Part shown: positions 1-13,278 of the stretch, in pieces
Layout of the letters: each line of letters starts with the position of its first letter
Position numbering within the stretch: the first letter of the stretch is position 1
Assembly (NCBI RefSeq): GCF_030373185.1
Contig: NZ_JAUCZH010000001.1
Coordinates: forward strand, 310,001-374,000
DNA from: Tabrizicola sp.
GTDB taxonomy: Bacteria; Pseudomonadota; Alphaproteobacteria; Rhodobacterales; Rhodobacteraceae
Direction: 5' to 3'
Length of the DNA stretch: 64,000 nt
Notes under the pieces: model-generated
Seen by the model: the letters and a program-made list of their open reading frames with translations, nothing else
What the model was told of the DNA's origin: nothing
The model's database searches: none
Translations under genes and position numbers: made by a program

Positions 1-168
1 CATCACCCGGTTCAGCGTTCCCAGCAAAAGCACCGTCGCCATGCCGACCGACACCTGAAACAGCGACAGCCGCAACAATTGGCGCAGCGGCAGCCCTTCG
101 GACGCCGCATTGGCGAAAGGCAACCACGAGGCATCCAGCGCCTTCAGGTGCTTTTTCCGCAGGATCAT
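1..168 (-). CDS. lhaA: LhaA (LH1 assembly protein, PucC family), N-terminal part only
   Basis: The 56 visible codons begin MILRKKHLKAL and run off the left window edge, so only the cytoplasmic N-terminus and the start of the first membrane helix (LFQVSVGMATVLLLGTLNRVM) are seen. The segment LFQVSVGMATVLLLGTLNR resembles the N-terminus of the PucC-family protein at 14834-16120. LhaA/PucC proteins are 12-helix membrane proteins that assist assembly of light-harvesting complexes. The start ATG overlaps the bchM stop (ATGA), and the order bchM-lhaA is standard in Rhodobacter. The assignment rests on position and short similarity. Confidence 0.8.
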   Translation of the reverse strand, partial: MILRKKHLKALDASWLPFANAASEGLPLRQLLRLSLFQVSVGMATVLLLGTLNRVM

Positions 169-829
169 GGCTGAAACTCCATGCAGTCCGAGATGTAGAA
201 CCCCCGCGAGACCCGGCCGATGCGGCTTAGCCCCGGCCCGGTGGCGCGGCCAAGCTCTTTCAGGCTGTGCGGGATCATTACCGGCGACCGGTCCGACCGG
301 GGGAACAGCTTGCCCGCATGCCACATCGCCATCAAAAGCGTGGTGCGCGGGGCCACGGTGAACACCACCGCGCCGCTGCGCTTGCCCAAGGCATGCAAGG
401 TGCGGGCAATGTCATCGGCACCGTAGTAGATCAGGCTGTCCATCGCGAGGACGAAGTCAAAGCGCCCGAGCGCGGGGTCGGTCATGTCACCGGCATGAAA
501 GCTGACTTGCGGGCGCAAGGTCGCGGGCAGGCGGTCGCGGGCAATCTCGACCAGCTTGGGCGAAATGTCGGCGGCCATCACACTCGCACCGCGCAACGCC
601 AGTTCCTCGGTCATCGCACCCGTGCCGCAACCCGCATCCAGAACCCGCGCGCCGCGCAGGTCTTCGGGCAGGCGCGACAGCATCAACGCGCGCATCCTGT
701 CACGGCCTTCGCGCACCGTCTGGCGGATGCGGCTGACCGGCGCGTCCGAGGTCAGCCGTTCCCACGCCTTGGTGGCGGTGCGGTCGAAATAGGTTTCGAC
801 CCGGTCGCGCGTGGTGACGTAGTTCGGCA

Positions 830-830
<1 letters not shown>
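165..830 (-). CDS. bchM: Mg-protoporphyrin IX O-methyltransferase BchM
   Basis: The 221-residue protein is a class I SAM methyltransferase with motif I VLDAGCGTG at about residues 63-71. BchM methylates the 13-propionate of Mg-protoporphyrin IX, the step after Mg chelation and before the cyclase BchE. The ATG at 830 is chosen because it overlaps the bchL stop as ATGA; a TTG one codon upstream is less likely. It sits between bchL and lhaA, in the same operon. Length and context fit BchM of Rhodobacter; confidence is high. Confidence 0.95.
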
Positions 831-1901
<1,071 letters not shown>

Positions 1902-4900
1902 TCATTCCGCAGCGATCCCTTCCATCCGGTCTTCCAACTCATCCGCCGCGCGTTGCAGGGCGGCGAGGGTGGCTGCATCCGGGGTCCAGTAATGCCGGTC
2001 CGAGGCTTCCAGAAGGCGCGTCGCCATCCGGCTGGAGGCTTCGGGGTTGAGGTCGGCCAGACGCTTGCGCATCGCGTCGTCCAGCACGAAGGTTTCCGAC
2101 AGCCGCTGGTAGACCCAAGGTTCCACATGGCCTGTCGTGGCGGACCAACCCATCGTGTTGGTCACATGCGATTCGATCAGCCGCACGCCCTCGGCCCCGT
2201 GGCGCAAAAGGCCTTCGTAGAACTTGGGGTTCAGGCTGCGGGCGCGGGTCTCCAGCGCGATCTGGTCTTGCAGCGTGCGGACCTGACCGCCGCCCCGGGT
2301 CTGGTCGCCGATATAGACCGGCGTCGCCTCACCACCGCCGCCGTTCCCGATATGCGCGCGGCGCACGGCGCGGGCCACCCCGCCCAGCGTATCGAAGTAA
2401 TGGTCAACCGACGTGACCCCCAGTTCCACCGATTCAAGATTCTGGTAGGCCAGATCCACATCGCCAAGCACCTTTTGCAGCAGTTTGTGCTGTTTGGCCG
2501 GCTTGCCGTTGACGCCGTAGGCAAAGCTCTTGCGCGCCTCATAGGCGTCGGCCAGCTCATCTTCCTCGCCAAAGGCGGATGATCCGACCAGCGTGTTGAC
2601 GTTGGCCCCATAGGCCCCTTCGGCGTTGGAGAAGACCCGCAGGGCGGCAGTCTCAAGGTCCACGCCCATTGCCTCGGCATAAGCCAGCGAATGCGCACGG
2701 ATGAAGTTCTGCTCGGCGGGTTCATCGGCGGATGCGGCTTTCCATGCGGCTTCGGCCAGCATCCGGGTCTGCAAGGGCAAGAGGTCGCGGAAGATGCCTG
2801 ACAGCGTCATCACCACGTCGATGCGTGGCCGACCAAGTTCGGCAAGCGGGATCAGGTCCGCACCGCACAGCCGGCCATAGTGGTCAAACCGCGGTCTTGC
2901 CCCCATCAGCGCCAAGGCCTGCGCAATCGGGCCGCCGTCGGATTTGATGTTGTCCGACCCCCACAGCACCAAGGCGACCGAGTGCGGCAAGGTCGGGTGG
3001 GCATCCAGCAAGCGCTGCGCCTGCGCCGCCCCATCGGCCAGCGCAAAGGCAGTTGGCATGCGGAACGGGTCGAAGGCGTGGATATTGCGCCCGGTCGGCA
3101 GAATGGCGGGCGAGCGGATCAGGTCGCCCCCCGGAACCGGCGCGATGTAGCGGGCCGAAAGCGCGCGCAGAAGGCCCGGAATTTCCGTGTCTTCGGCCAT
3201 TTGGCGGGCGGCCTCGGCGCGGGCATCTTCCGGGATAAGCGACAACAGTTCCGCCATCGCCGCCGGATCGATCTTGCGGCCAAGGACATGCAGCCCATCG
3301 GTGATCAACGCGCCTTCGGTCTCCAGCAACTTCAGCCAAAGGGCGTCGATATCGCCCACAAGATCCACCGCCTTGGCCTGTTCCACCGCAAGGGCGGCAA
3401 GTTCGGCATAGTCGCTTGCGTCCGCTTCCGTTGCGCGCAGGCGGGTGAGTGTGTCTTTCAGGTCAACCAGACCCTTGTAAAGCCCGGCCCGGGCCAAGGG
3501 GGGCGTCAGGTGGGTGACCGTCACAGCGTTCGACCGGCGCTTGGCAAGCGTCGCCTCGGAAGGGTTGTTCGCGGCGTAAAGATAGACGTTCGGCAGGTTG
3601 CCGATCAGCCGGTCGGGCCAGCAAGCAGCCCCCACACCGGCCTGCTTGCCCGGCATGAATTCCAGCGCGCCATGCATCCCGAAATGCAGCAGGACATCGG
3701 CCCCGAAATCCTCCCGCAGCCAGCGGTAGAAGGTGGTGAAGGCATGGGTCGGGGCGAAGCCCTTTTCAAAGAGCAACCGCATCGGGTCACCTTCATAACC
3801 GAAGACTGGCTGAAGGCCGACGAAGACATTGCCGAATTGGCAGCCAAGCACATGCACGCCGCGCCCGTCCGTCTGGTGGCGGCCGGGGGCTGGACCCCAG
3901 GCGGATTCGATTTCCGCCAGCCAAGGCGTCTTGGCCACGATTTCGGCGGCGGGAACGGTGGCATGCACATTGGCGGGCTGGCCATGGCGGGCAGCGTTGC
4001 CGTGCAGCACCGCCTCACGCAGGGCCTCCACGCTTTCGGGGGGCGTCAGGCTGTAGCCTTCAGCGGCCAACGCGTGCAGGGTGTTGAACAGGCTTTCGAA
4101 AACGCCAAGGTAGGCGGCGGTTCCCGCAGCTCCCGCATTCGGCGGAAAGCCGTAAAGCACGATGGCCAACTTGCGCTTTGCCACCGCTGACCGACGCAGA
4201 CGCGCCAGCCGTGCAACCTTGTCGGCCAAAGCCTCGATCCGTTCGGGGCAGGGCGACATGGCACGAGTCTCGGCGGCCTCAATCGTCGCGGGTTTGCAGT
4301 TGCGGCCACAGCCGTCGCAGCCTTCGGGATCGTGTCGGCCGGCAAAGACCGTTGGGTTCGTCGCGCCGTCAATCTCGGGCAATGCGATCAGCATGGTGGT
4401 TTCCACCGGGCCAAGCCCGCCAGACGCCGCCTGCCACTGGCGCAGGGTCTGAAACTCCAACGGGTGCGCCGCGACATATGGCACATCCAGCGCGGTCAGG
4501 GTTTCCACCGCCGCTGCGCTGTCATTGTAGGCGGGGCCACCGACAAGGCTGAACCCGGTCAAGGATACCAGCGCATCGACCTTGTCCTTGAAATACGCCT
4601 CGATCGCGGGGCGACCATCAAGGCCGCCGGCGAAAGCGGGCAGAACGGCAATCCCCCGCGCCTCGAAGGCCTTGATCACGGCGTCGTAATGCCCGGTATC
4701 GGCCGACAGGATGTAGGACCGCAGCATCAAGAGCCCCACGGTCGCCTGCGCATCCTTCGGGCGCGGCATGTCGCGCGCATCCGTGGTGATCCGGGCCTTC
4801 AGCGACGGGTGGTAAAGCCCCACATCCGGGTAATCGACCGGGGCGGCGGCCTTGGCACCCTGCCAGCCGTGCTTGGTGGCATAACGCCCGACCAGAAAAC

Positions 4901-5513
4901 GGATCATCGCCTCCAGATTGTCGTCCGAGGCACCAAGCCAATATTGCATCGACAGAAACCAGGCCCGCATGTCCTGCGCCTTGCCCGGGATCCAGCGCAG
5001 GATCTTCGGCAGGCGGCGGAGGAGCGCCATCTGCTTTTGCCCAGAGTTCGCTGAAGGCGATTTGGAGCCGCGCATCTTCTTGAGGAAGGCCATCGCGCCC
5101 GAGGCGGGCTTGGACATGTCCAGATCGCCCATCTTCGTCAGCTTGACGATCTGCGGATCGGCGATGACGCCGACAAACGCATCCAGCCGGTCGCGGACCT
5201 TCATAAGGTCGGGCAGGATGGCGGTGATGTGTTCTTCGATGAAAAGAAGGTTCGCCACCACGATATCGGCCCCCGCCACGGCGGAGCGGGCGCGGGCAAG
5301 GGCGGCGGGGTTTTCGGCCCATTCGGCGGCGGCGTGGACGGAAACCTCGATCCCCGGAAAGTCACGCGCCAGACGCGGCGCGATGCGGGCGGCGGGGCCG
5401 GCGGCATGGGCGTCAAGCGTCAGGATCACAAAGCGGTAAGTCACCGCGCGACCCGCCCGCCTTGGCGCGTCCAGCCCGGCCTCTAAGGCCTGCATATGGC
5501 GATCATCGCGCAT
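1902..5513 (-). CDS. bchH: Magnesium chelatase subunit H, BchH
   Basis: BchH binds protoporphyrin IX and is the catalytic subunit of Mg-chelatase together with BchI and BchD, both in this window at 18785-21564. The product is about 1203 residues, the expected size of the CobN/BchH family. I chose the ATG at 5513 ([13 protein letters not shown]), which overlaps the bchB 3' end by 11 bases; a further in-frame ATG at 5495 would start at MQALEAG. The conserved body begins around [16 protein letters not shown]. It is co-transcribed with bchB upstream and bchL downstream. Confidence 0.96.
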   Translation of the reverse strand: MRDDRHMQALEAGLDAPRRAGRAVTYRFVILTLDAHAAGPAARIAPRLARDFPGIEVSVHAAAEWAENPAALARARSAVAGADIVVANLLFIEEHITAILPDLMKVRDRLDAFVGVIADPQIVKLTKMGDLDMSKPASGAMAFLKKMRGSKSPSANSGQKQMALLRRLPKILRWIPGKAQDMRAWFLSMQYWLGASDDNLEAMIRFLVGRYATKHGWQGAKAAAPVDYPDVGLYHPSLKARITTDARDMPRPKDAQATVGLLMLRSYILSADTGHYDAVIKAFEARGIAVLPAFAGGLDGRPAIEAYFKDKVDALVSLTGFSLVGGPAYNDSAAAVETLTALDVPYVAAHPLEFQTLRQWQAASGGLGPVETTMLIALPEIDGATNPTVFAGRHDPEGCDGCGRNCKPATIEAAETRAMSPCPERIEALADKVARLARLRRSAVAKRKLAIVLYGFPPNAGAAGTAAYLGVFESLFNTLHALAAEGYSLTPPESVEALREAVLHGNAARHGQPANVHATVPAAEIVAKTPWLAEIESAWGPAPGRHQTDGRGVHVLGCQFGNVFVGLQPVFGYEGDPMRLLFEKGFAPTHAFTTFYRWLREDFGADVLLHFGMHGALEFMPGKQAGVGAACWPDRLIGNLPNVYLYAANNPSEATLAKRRSNAVTVTHLTPPLARAGLYKGLVDLKDTLTRLRATEADASDYAELAALAVEQAKAVDLVGDIDALWLKLLETEGALITDGLHVLGRKIDPAAMAELLSLIPEDARAEAARQMAEDTEIPGLLRALSARYIAPVPGGDLIRSPAILPTGRNIHAFDPFRMPTAFALADGAAQAQRLLDAHPTLPHSVALVLWGSDNIKSDGGPIAQALALMGARPRFDHYGRLCGADLIPLAELGRPRIDVVMTLSGIFRDLLPLQTRMLAEAAWKAASADEPAEQNFIRAHSLAYAEAMGVDLETAALRVFSNAEGAYGANVNTLVGSSAFGEEDELADAYEARKSFAYGVNGKPAKQHKLLQKVLGDVDLAYQNLESVELGVTSVDHYFDTLGGVARAVRRAHIGNGGGGEATPVYIGDQTRGGGQVRTLQDQIALETRARSLNPKFYEGLLRHGAEGVRLIESHVTNTMGWSATTGHVEPWVYQRLSETFVLDDAMRKRLADLNPEASSRMATRLLEASDRHYWTPDAATLAALQRAADELEDRMEGIAAE

Positions 5514-7068
5514 AATGGGCCTTTGCCTCATAAAGGGTGTCGATGCTGATCGCCGTCACGCCCTTGTCGGCGGCGAATTTCTCGGTGTTGCGCTTGGCCT
5601 TGCCGCGCACGAAGAACGGGATCTTCTTCAACTCGCGTTCGGCATCGGCCAGCCAGATCACCTCGCCTGTCACCTGCGCTGCATCTTCCGGCATTTTCTG
5701 TCCGGAAGTTTCCCCGCTGGAGGCTTCCGCAGTTTCAGCTGGCACATCCGGTCGGGCGCTTGCCTTGGCCCCGTGATGGCTCGGCCCTGCGGCGTCGTGA
5801 AACTCGAAATCCTCGCGGAACATGGTCAGAAGATGCTCTTCCAGCCCCATGACCAAGGGATGAACCCAGGTGTCGAAGATCACATTTGCGCCCTCAAATC
5901 CCATCTGCGGGCTGTAGCGGGCGGGGAAGTCCTGGACATGGACCGGCGCGCTGATCACCGCGCAGGGGATGCCCAGACGCTTGGCGATGTGGCGTTCCAT
6001 CTGGGTGCCAAGGATCAGTTCAGGTTGCAGGCGGGCAATCTCGGCCTCGACCTCCAGATAGTCGTCGGTGATCAGCGCCTCCAGCCCGTAGGTCTTGGCG
6101 GAGGCGCGAACGGGGCGGGCCTGTTCGCGGTTGTAGCAGCCAAGGCCGACCACCTCGAACCCGATTTCTTTCGCAGCGATGCGGGCGGCGGCGATGGCAT
6201 GGGTGCCGTCGCCGAAGATGTAGACGCGCTTGCCGGTCAGGTAGGTCGAATCCACGCTGGCGGCATACCAGGGCTGGCGGAGCCCCGTCTCGGCGGGCAG
6301 CGGCAGGCCGGTCAGCGTGGCCACCTCGGCCAGGAAATCGCGGGTGGCGTGGGTGCCGATCGGCACGACCTTGGTGAAGGGCTGGCCAAGGCTCTTTTCC
6401 AGATGCCGCGCGGCGGTCTCAGCCGTTTCGGGGTACATCAGCACGTTGAAATGCGCGGCCCCCATGCGCGCGATGTCCGCCGGCGTGGCATCCAGGGGGG
6501 CGCAGACGTTGACGGCCACGCCCATGCTGGCCAGCAGCCGGGTGATCTCGGTCACGTCGTCGCGGTGGCGGAACCCCAGCGCAGTCGGGCCGATCAGGTT
6601 GCAGGTGACGGCTTCGGTACGGGGCAGGGGTTTGGCCAGAACCTTGACGATCTGGAAGAACGTCTCATCCGCGCCGAAGTTTTCCTTGCGGCTGTAAGAC
6701 GGCAGGTCCAGCGGGATGACGGGGCAGGGCAGGCCGATCGCCTCGGCCAGACCGCCGGGGTCATCCTGGATCAGTTCCGCGGTGCAGGAGGCACCGACGA
6801 TCATCGCCTGCGGCTGAAATCGGACGAAAGCTTCGCGTGCGGCGTCCTTGAACAGGTTCGCGGTGTCGCCGCCAAGGTCACGGGCCTGAAAGGTGGTGTA
6901 GGTGACCGGCGGGCGGTGGTTCCTGCGTTCGATCATCGTGAACAGAAGATCGGCATAGGTATCGCCCTGCGGCGCGTGCAGGACATAGTGCAGGCCCTTC
7001 ATGGCGGTGGCCACGCGCATCGCGCCGACATGGGGCGGGCCTTCATATGTCCAGAGTGTCAGCTTCAT
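5503..7068 (-). CDS. bchB: Light-independent protochlorophyllide reductase subunit BchB
   Basis: This 521-residue NifK-like subunit forms the BchN2B2 catalytic heterotetramer. It starts [15 protein letters not shown], and Asp36 (HAPQGD), the unusual fourth ligand of the NB-cluster, is at the expected position. The C-terminal third has a variable Ala/Ser-rich linker (about residues 423-457) before a terminal domain. Order and length match Rhodobacter bchNBHL. A hairpin (7078-7098) lies between bchN and bchB. Confidence 0.97.
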   Translation of the reverse strand: MKLTLWTYEGPPHVGAMRVATAMKGLHYVLHAPQGDTYADLLFTMIERRNHRPPVTYTTFQARDLGGDTANLFKDAAREAFVRFQPQAMIVGASCTAELIQDDPGGLAEAIGLPCPVIPLDLPSYSRKENFGADETFFQIVKVLAKPLPRTEAVTCNLIGPTALGFRHRDDVTEITRLLASMGVAVNVCAPLDATPADIARMGAAHFNVLMYPETAETAARHLEKSLGQPFTKVVPIGTHATRDFLAEVATLTGLPLPAETGLRQPWYAASVDSTYLTGKRVYIFGDGTHAIAAARIAAKEIGFEVVGLGCYNREQARPVRASAKTYGLEALITDDYLEVEAEIARLQPELILGTQMERHIAKRLGIPCAVISAPVHVQDFPARYSPQMGFEGANVIFDTWVHPLVMGLEEHLLTMFREDFEFHDAAGPSHHGAKASARPDVPAETAEASSGETSGQKMPEDAAQVTGEVIWLADAERELKKIPFFVRGKAKRNTEKFAADKGVTAISIDTLYEAKAHYAR

Positions 7069-7077
7069 GGCTGGCCT

Positions 7078-7098
7078 CCGGGGGCTGTCTGCCCCCGG
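7078..7098 (-). other. Hairpin in the bchN-bchB spacer
   Basis: Perfect 8-base arms CCGGGGGC and GCCCCCGG surround a 5-base loop, just upstream of the bchB start. There is no run of T after it on the minus strand. It may set segmental mRNA stability or partial attenuation within the bchFNBHLM transcript; this role is inferred. Confidence 0.4.
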
Positions 7099-7150
7099 AC
7101 CCCCGAGGATATTTGCGCAGAGAGGAAGACGGCAGAGAGGGTATCAATGG

Positions 7151-8941
<1,791 letters not shown>

Positions 8942-8969
8942 TTACCGAACGTAGACACGCCAGCGAAAG

Positions 8970-8987
8970 TGTCAATCAAAACTTACA
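8970..8987. promoter_or_regulatory. PpsR/CrtJ site upstream of bchF
   Basis: The sequence TGTCAATCAAAACTTACA is an exact TGT-N12-ACA match, 59 bases upstream of the bchF start. Paired with the ppaA-proximal site 143 bases away, it could allow cooperative repression across the divergent promoters. Confidence 0.85.
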
Positions 8988-9112
8988 ATCCTGCACCTGA
9001 CAGCGCATGCAGAATCATTCTGGATCGCCGGGCGGAAATGCACTGAAAAAGCCTGCATTTTTGGCACTTCCGGCGGTAAGTGGGTCACAATGACGTCGAT
9101 TGCCCTGGCAGG

Positions 9113-9130
9113 TGTCAATTTACTTTGACA
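9113..9130. promoter_or_regulatory. PpsR/CrtJ site in the bchF-ppaA divergent promoter
   Basis: TGTCAATTTACTTTGACA has 5-base inverted arms (TGTCA/TGACA) and the exact TGT-N12-ACA form. It lies just upstream of ppaA and would be inside the coding frame if ppaA began at 9100, which argues for a later ppaA start. Confidence 0.88.
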
Positions 9131-9246
9131 ATGCTTTCGGCTTGTCGGACATTGGAATGGACAGCGCGGGCCGCGGATCGGCCTGTGCGCAATTCCGCGC
9201 AATGTCTGGCGATTGGTGCCGGGTGTGGGCGGGTCGGGGTAGCGGG

Positions 9247-10077
9247 ATGCGCGACAGCCAGCACGGCGGGCAGAGCGAGCGCAGCAGCGAGGAGCTGACA
9301 GCGCTGGCGCGGACGGTGGTCGCGCGGCTGGCGACGCGTGCGGCTGGCATGCCGCGGAATCTTGATCCGGCGCTGGTCATGGCGATGTTGCGGGCCGTCG
9401 GATCGACTGACCCCAGCCAGTTCGAGGCATTGCGTCCTGAAATCCGCCGCGCCCGGATCAGCGATGTCGATCTTGTGGACTTCTATTTTCCCGCCGTGGC
9501 ACGCCAGTTGGGGTGTGACTGGGCAGATGACCGCTGCGGGTGGGCTGATGTCAGCATCGGCATGGCGCGCTTGCAGTCCATGGTTCACCAGATCGGCCGT
9601 GACTGGGCCAGCAATGCCACCGCCACGCGGGAAACGTCCTCGGTTCTGGTCGTGTTGCCGGATGGCGAGCAGCACAGCTTTGGCGTGCAGGTTCTCGTGG
9701 GTCAGTTGCGGCGGCAGGGCGTGTCGGTTCATTTGCAGATCGGGGCGCGGCCGGACGGCCTGCGCGCCCTGATGAAACAGCGGCGTTATGACTGCGCCCT
9801 GATATCGGTCGGGTGTGAAGAAAGGCTTGAGTTTTGCCGCAAGTTGGTGAAGTCCCTCAAGGACGGGTCCAATGGCAGGCTTTGGGTGGCGGTTGGTGGT
9901 GCGGTCCTGGACCGGTCGATCGACGTGCTGGCGCTGACTATGGCAGACATGGCGACGCAAGATCCCATGCAGGCCCTTGCTCGCGCTCATTACAATGCCG
10001 GGCAGCGCTTGCGGTCCCGGACGAGTGAAGAACTGGCCGCGCTGGTGGCTGGAAAAGAATGGTTGGAAGCGACGTGA
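9247..10077 (+). CDS. ppaA: PpaA/AerR, cobalamin-binding antirepressor of PpsR
   Basis: The protein has an N-terminal helical region and a C-terminal B12-binding-like Rossmann domain (SVLVVLPDGEQHSFGVQVLV onward, ending in WVAVGGAVLD). PpaA/AerR modulates PpsR/CrtJ repression of photosynthesis genes; in R. capsulatus AerR binds a cobalamin light-responsively. I start at the ATG at 9247, with GGGGTAGCGGG just upstream, giving 276 residues. In-frame ATGs at 9157 and 9202 would give longer forms, as known for AerR isoforms. The gene overlaps ppsR, and the pair is diagnostic. Confidence 0.9.
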   Translation: MRDSQHGGQSERSSEELTALARTVVARLATRAAGMPRNLDPALVMAMLRAVGSTDPSQFEALRPEIRRARISDVDLVDFYFPAVARQLGCDWADDRCGWADVSIGMARLQSMVHQIGRDWASNATATRETSSVLVVLPDGEQHSFGVQVLVGQLRRQGVSVHLQIGARPDGLRALMKQRRYDCALISVGCEERLEFCRKLVKSLKDGSNGRLWVAVGGAVLDRSIDVLALTMADMATQDPMQALARAHYNAGQRLRSRTSEELAALVAGKEWLEAT

Positions 10078-11486
10078 CGACGGATGGACGCCATCTGCTG
10101 AATTCGGGCAAATTGCCCATGATCCCGCCAGCCCTTATGACGGAGGTGCTGACGTCTGCCGCCGACATCACATTGCTGGTGGCCCCCAATCTACGGGTTG
10201 TCACGGTTCTGGTGAACCCGGGGCATCGGTCTTTCGGGCAATTGACCGATTGGGAGGGGATGCAGCTTCCCGATATCCTGACCGAGGAGAGCTGCCGCAA
10301 GCTGGAGATGCGCTTGTCGGATCTGCATGGTGGCAGGACAGGGCTTTCGTTGGAAATCAACCACTCCAGCCAGCAAAGCTGGGATTTCCCGGTGCGCTAT
10401 TCCTTGCACCGCATGGGGCAGGATGGGTCGATCCTGATGTTGGGCCGCGACCTGCGGCCTTTGGCCGAGGTGCAGCAGCAGCTTGTCACCGCACAGCTTG
10501 CGCTGGAACGCGATTACGAAGCACAACGTGAGCTGGACACCCGCTACCGGGTGTTGATGGAAATGACCCGCGACCCGGTCATGCTGGTTTCCATGTCCAG
10601 CGGACGGATCGCCGATCTGAACCCGGCGGCGGCTCTTTTGCTGGGCGGTGCGCGTCAGGAAATGATCGGCACCGCCGTCGCGCAGGAATTCGATGGCCGC
10701 CGGCGTGGAGAATTCCTCGACGCGCTGGCCAATGTCGCCGCGACGGATTCCACGAACCCGGTTGAAGTGACGGCCCGCCGGTCTCAGCGCCGCGTGCTGG
10801 TCACGCCCAAGCTGTTCCGCGCGGCGGGTGAGCGGATTCTGCTTTGCCTGATCGACCCGGCGGAAAGGGCCTCGCAAGCCTCTGACGAGTTGGGCGAAAA
10901 TCTTCAGCGGCTGTATCATGAGGGCGTGGACGGCATTGTCTTTGCCGATGCCGAAGGTGTCATACGCGCCGCGAACGAGGCGTTCCTGAATCTGACAGAT
11001 GCCAGCGGCATTGCCGCCGTGCGGGGCCGGTCGATTGCCGATTATCTGGTGCGCGGACAGGTGGATCTGCGGGTGCTCTTGGACAATGTAAAGCGGACTG
11101 GACAGATCCGGCTTTACGCTACCCGTCTGACCACTGATTTTTCCGGTCAGATCGCGGTGGAACTGTCGGCAAGCTGGCTGAACGACCGGCCGAACCCGAT
11201 GATGGTTCTGGTGATCCGCGATGCCGGCCGCGCCGAATCCCTGCGCCGCGCCGGAGGTGGGTTGCCGGATGAGGGTGCGCGGTCGGTGATGGAGCTGGTG
11301 GGGTCTTCCACGCTTAAGGATATTGTGGCGGAAACCACTGATGTCATTGAGAAAATGTGTATCGAGACCGCACTTGAGCTTACCCGCAACAACCGGGTGG
11401 CGGCGGCCGACATGCTTGGGCTGTCGCGCCAGTCGCTTTACGTCAAGCTGCGCAAATACGGCATCCTGAACCGCGACGGCGAATAG
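10059..11486 (+). CDS. ppsR: PpsR/CrtJ, redox-responsive repressor of photosynthesis genes
   Basis: This is a PAS-domain regulator of 475 residues. An N-terminal domain and two PAS regions (about 160-270 and 280-390, joined by a helical linker from about 133) precede a Fis-type helix-turn-helix (about 431-471, ending LSRQSLYVKLRKYGIL). The two redox cysteines correspond to C263 and C434, the latter in the HTH helix (EKMCIETALELTRNN). PpsR binds TGT-N12-ACA palindromes, ten of which are in this window. The start is uncertain: ATG 10059, or GTG 10074, which overlaps the ppaA stop as GTGA. Known homologues are slightly shorter, favouring a later start. Confidence 0.95.
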   Translation: MVGSDVTTDGRHLLNSGKLPMIPPALMTEVLTSAADITLLVAPNLRVVTVLVNPGHRSFGQLTDWEGMQLPDILTEESCRKLEMRLSDLHGGRTGLSLEINHSSQQSWDFPVRYSLHRMGQDGSILMLGRDLRPLAEVQQQLVTAQLALERDYEAQRELDTRYRVLMEMTRDPVMLVSMSSGRIADLNPAAALLLGGARQEMIGTAVAQEFDGRRRGEFLDALANVAATDSTNPVEVTARRSQRRVLVTPKLFRAAGERILLCLIDPAERASQASDELGENLQRLYHEGVDGIVFADAEGVIRAANEAFLNLTDASGIAAVRGRSIADYLVRGQVDLRVLLDNVKRTGQIRLYATRLTTDFSGQIAVELSASWLNDRPNPMMVLVIRDAGRAESLRRAGGGLPDEGARSVMELVGSSTLKDIVAETTDVIEKMCIETALELTRNNRVAAADMLGLSRQSLYVKLRKYGILNRDGE

Positions 11487-11537
11487 AAAGCACCCGTCAA
11501 GGCGCCAATTTCCGGGTACGCGTTGCGGTTCAGCCAT

Positions 11538-11551
11538 TTGACCTGAATCAA
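11538..11551. promoter_or_regulatory. FnrL (FNR-type) box upstream of bchE
   Basis: TTGACCTGAATCAA matches the FNR consensus TTGAT-N4-ATCAA at 9 of 10 defined positions. It is centred about 59 bases before the bchE start codon. FnrL activation of bchE under anoxia is established in Rhodobacter, and BchE is an oxygen-sensitive enzyme, so the site makes physiological sense. Confidence 0.75.
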
Positions 11552-11570
11552 TGAAAACCTGCGGCACCCC

Positions 11571-11588
11571 TGTCAACTTGAGTTGACA
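11571..11588. promoter_or_regulatory. PpsR/CrtJ site upstream of bchE
   Basis: TGTCAACTTGAGTTGACA is a near-perfect palindrome (only the central pair does not matter) in TGT-N12-ACA form, ending 15 bases before the bchE ATG and 19 bases after the FNR box. Both regulators could therefore act on the same promoter. Confidence 0.9.
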
Positions 11589-11603
11589 TGAGGGAGAACC
11601 GCC

Positions 11604-13274
11604 ATGCGCATCGTCTTCGTCCATCCCAACTACCATTCCGGCGGGGCCGAGATTGCCGGCAACTGGCCCCCCGCATGGGTTGCCTATCTGGCGGGAAGCC
11701 TCAAGTCCAAGGGCTTTGACGACATCCACTTCATCGACGCGATGACGATGCATGTCGGCGGCGAAGACCTGCGCGCCAAGCTGGTCGCACTGCAACCCGA
11801 CATCATCGGCGTGACTTCGATCACCCCATCGATCTATGCCGCCGAAGAGGTTCTGAAGATTGCCTCGGAAGCCATCCCCAACGCCGTTCGGGTGCTGGGC
11901 GGGGTTCACGCAACCTTCATGTTCCGGCAAGTCCTGTCCGAAGCGCCGTGGATCGACGTGATCGTGCGCGGTGAGGGCGAAGAGATCATGACCGCCCTTG
12001 CCGAAGCTGTCCGTGATGGCCGCTGGCCCGCAGATCGGCGCAAGATCAAGGGTCTTGCCTTTCACGACGGTAATGAGATTGTAGCCACCCAAGCCGCGCC
12101 CACGGTCAAGGATCTCGACAGCATCCGCCCCGACTGGACGCTGATCGACTGGCCGCACTACATCTACATCCCGCTGGGCGTGAAGGTCGCGATCCCCAAC
12201 ATGGCGCGGGGCTGCCCCTTTACCTGTTCCTTCTGTTCGCAATGGAAGTTCTGGCGCGATTACCGCGTGCGCGACCCGAAGGCCGTGGCCGACGAGATCG
12301 AGGATCTGGTGACGAACCATGGCGTCGGCTTCTTCATCCTTGCCGATGAGGAACCCACCATCAACAAGAAGAAATTCGTCGAGTTCTGTCAGGAGCTGAT
12401 CGACCGCGGCCTGAACAAGCGCGTCAAATGGGGCATCAATACCCGTGTGACGGATATCTACCGCGACCGTGACCTCTTGACGTTCTATCGTGAGGCCGGG
12501 CTGGTCCATGTCTCGCTTGGCACCGAGGCGGCGGCGCAGCTGAAGCTCGATCTCTTCAACAAGGAAACCAAGGTCGAAGAGAACAAGGAAGCCATCCGCC
12601 TCTTGCGGAAGGCCGATATCTTCACCGAGGCCCAGTTCATCGTCGGTCTGGACAACGAGACGCCCGAGACGCTGGAGGAAACCTTCAAGATGGCATGGGA
12701 TTGGCAGCCCGACCTTGCCAACTGGTCGATGTATACCCCTTGGCCATTCACGCCGCTGTTTCAGGAGATCAAGGATCAGGTCGAAGTCTTTGATTTCTCG
12801 AAATACAATTTCGTCACGCCGATCATGAAGCCCGCTGCGATGACGCGGGGGGAACTCCTCGACGGGGTGATGAAGAACTACCGCCGCTTCTACATGCGCA
12901 AGGCGCTGTTCCACTATCCGTGGCGCGGCACCGGCTTCCGGCGACGCTATCTTCTGGGCTGCCTCAAGGCCTTTCTCAAGGCCGGGGTCGGGCGCACCTT
13001 CTATGACCTTGGCAAGGCTGGCTATTGGGGCCCGCAGACCAAGGGACAGGTCGATTTCCACTTTGACGAGACCCGCACCATCGCCGAGGCCCAGATGGCC
13101 GATTGGGAGGCCAGCGCCGAACGCAGCCGCAAGCACAAGGAACGGCAAGAGGCCGTGCGCGCCCAGATGAAGGACCGCGCCAAGGATCGGGCCAGAGAGC
13201 CTGACGGCGTGCCGGACCTTGGGCCGATGGCCTGCGGTGGTGGGCGCGAACAGATGCAGGAACCGGCGGAGTAG
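11604..13274 (+). CDS. bchE: Oxygen-independent Mg-protoporphyrin IX monomethyl ester cyclase BchE
   Basis: BchE is a 556-residue radical-SAM enzyme that forms the fifth (isocyclic) ring using oxygen from water. The N-terminal B12-binding-type domain (residues 1-150) is followed by the radical-SAM cluster motif CPFTCSFC with C204, C208 and C211. The start has GGGAGAACCGCC upstream (AGGGAGA). The C-terminus is rich in charged residues. No aerobic cyclase acsF is seen in this window, so BchE is the only cyclase here. bchJ follows after 4 bases. Confidence 0.97.
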   Translation: MRIVFVHPNYHSGGAEIAGNWPPAWVAYLAGSLKSKGFDDIHFIDAMTMHVGGEDLRAKLVALQPDIIGVTSITPSIYAAEEVLKIASEAIPNAVRVLGGVHATFMFRQVLSEAPWIDVIVRGEGEEIMTALAEAVRDGRWPADRRKIKGLAFHDGNEIVATQAAPTVKDLDSIRPDWTLIDWPHYIYIPLGVKVAIPNMARGCPFTCSFCSQWKFWRDYRVRDPKAVADEIEDLVTNHGVGFFILADEEPTINKKKFVEFCQELIDRGLNKRVKWGINTRVTDIYRDRDLLTFYREAGLVHVSLGTEAAAQLKLDLFNKETKVEENKEAIRLLRKADIFTEAQFIVGLDNETPETLEETFKMAWDWQPDLANWSMYTPWPFTPLFQEIKDQVEVFDFSKYNFVTPIMKPAAMTRGELLDGVMKNYRRFYMRKALFHYPWRGTGFRRRYLLGCLKAFLKAGVGRTFYDLGKAGYWGPQTKGQVDFHFDETRTIAEAQMADWEASAERSRKHKERQEAVRAQMKDRAKDRAREPDGVPDLGPMACGGGREQMQEPAE

Positions 13275-13278
13275 GCCG

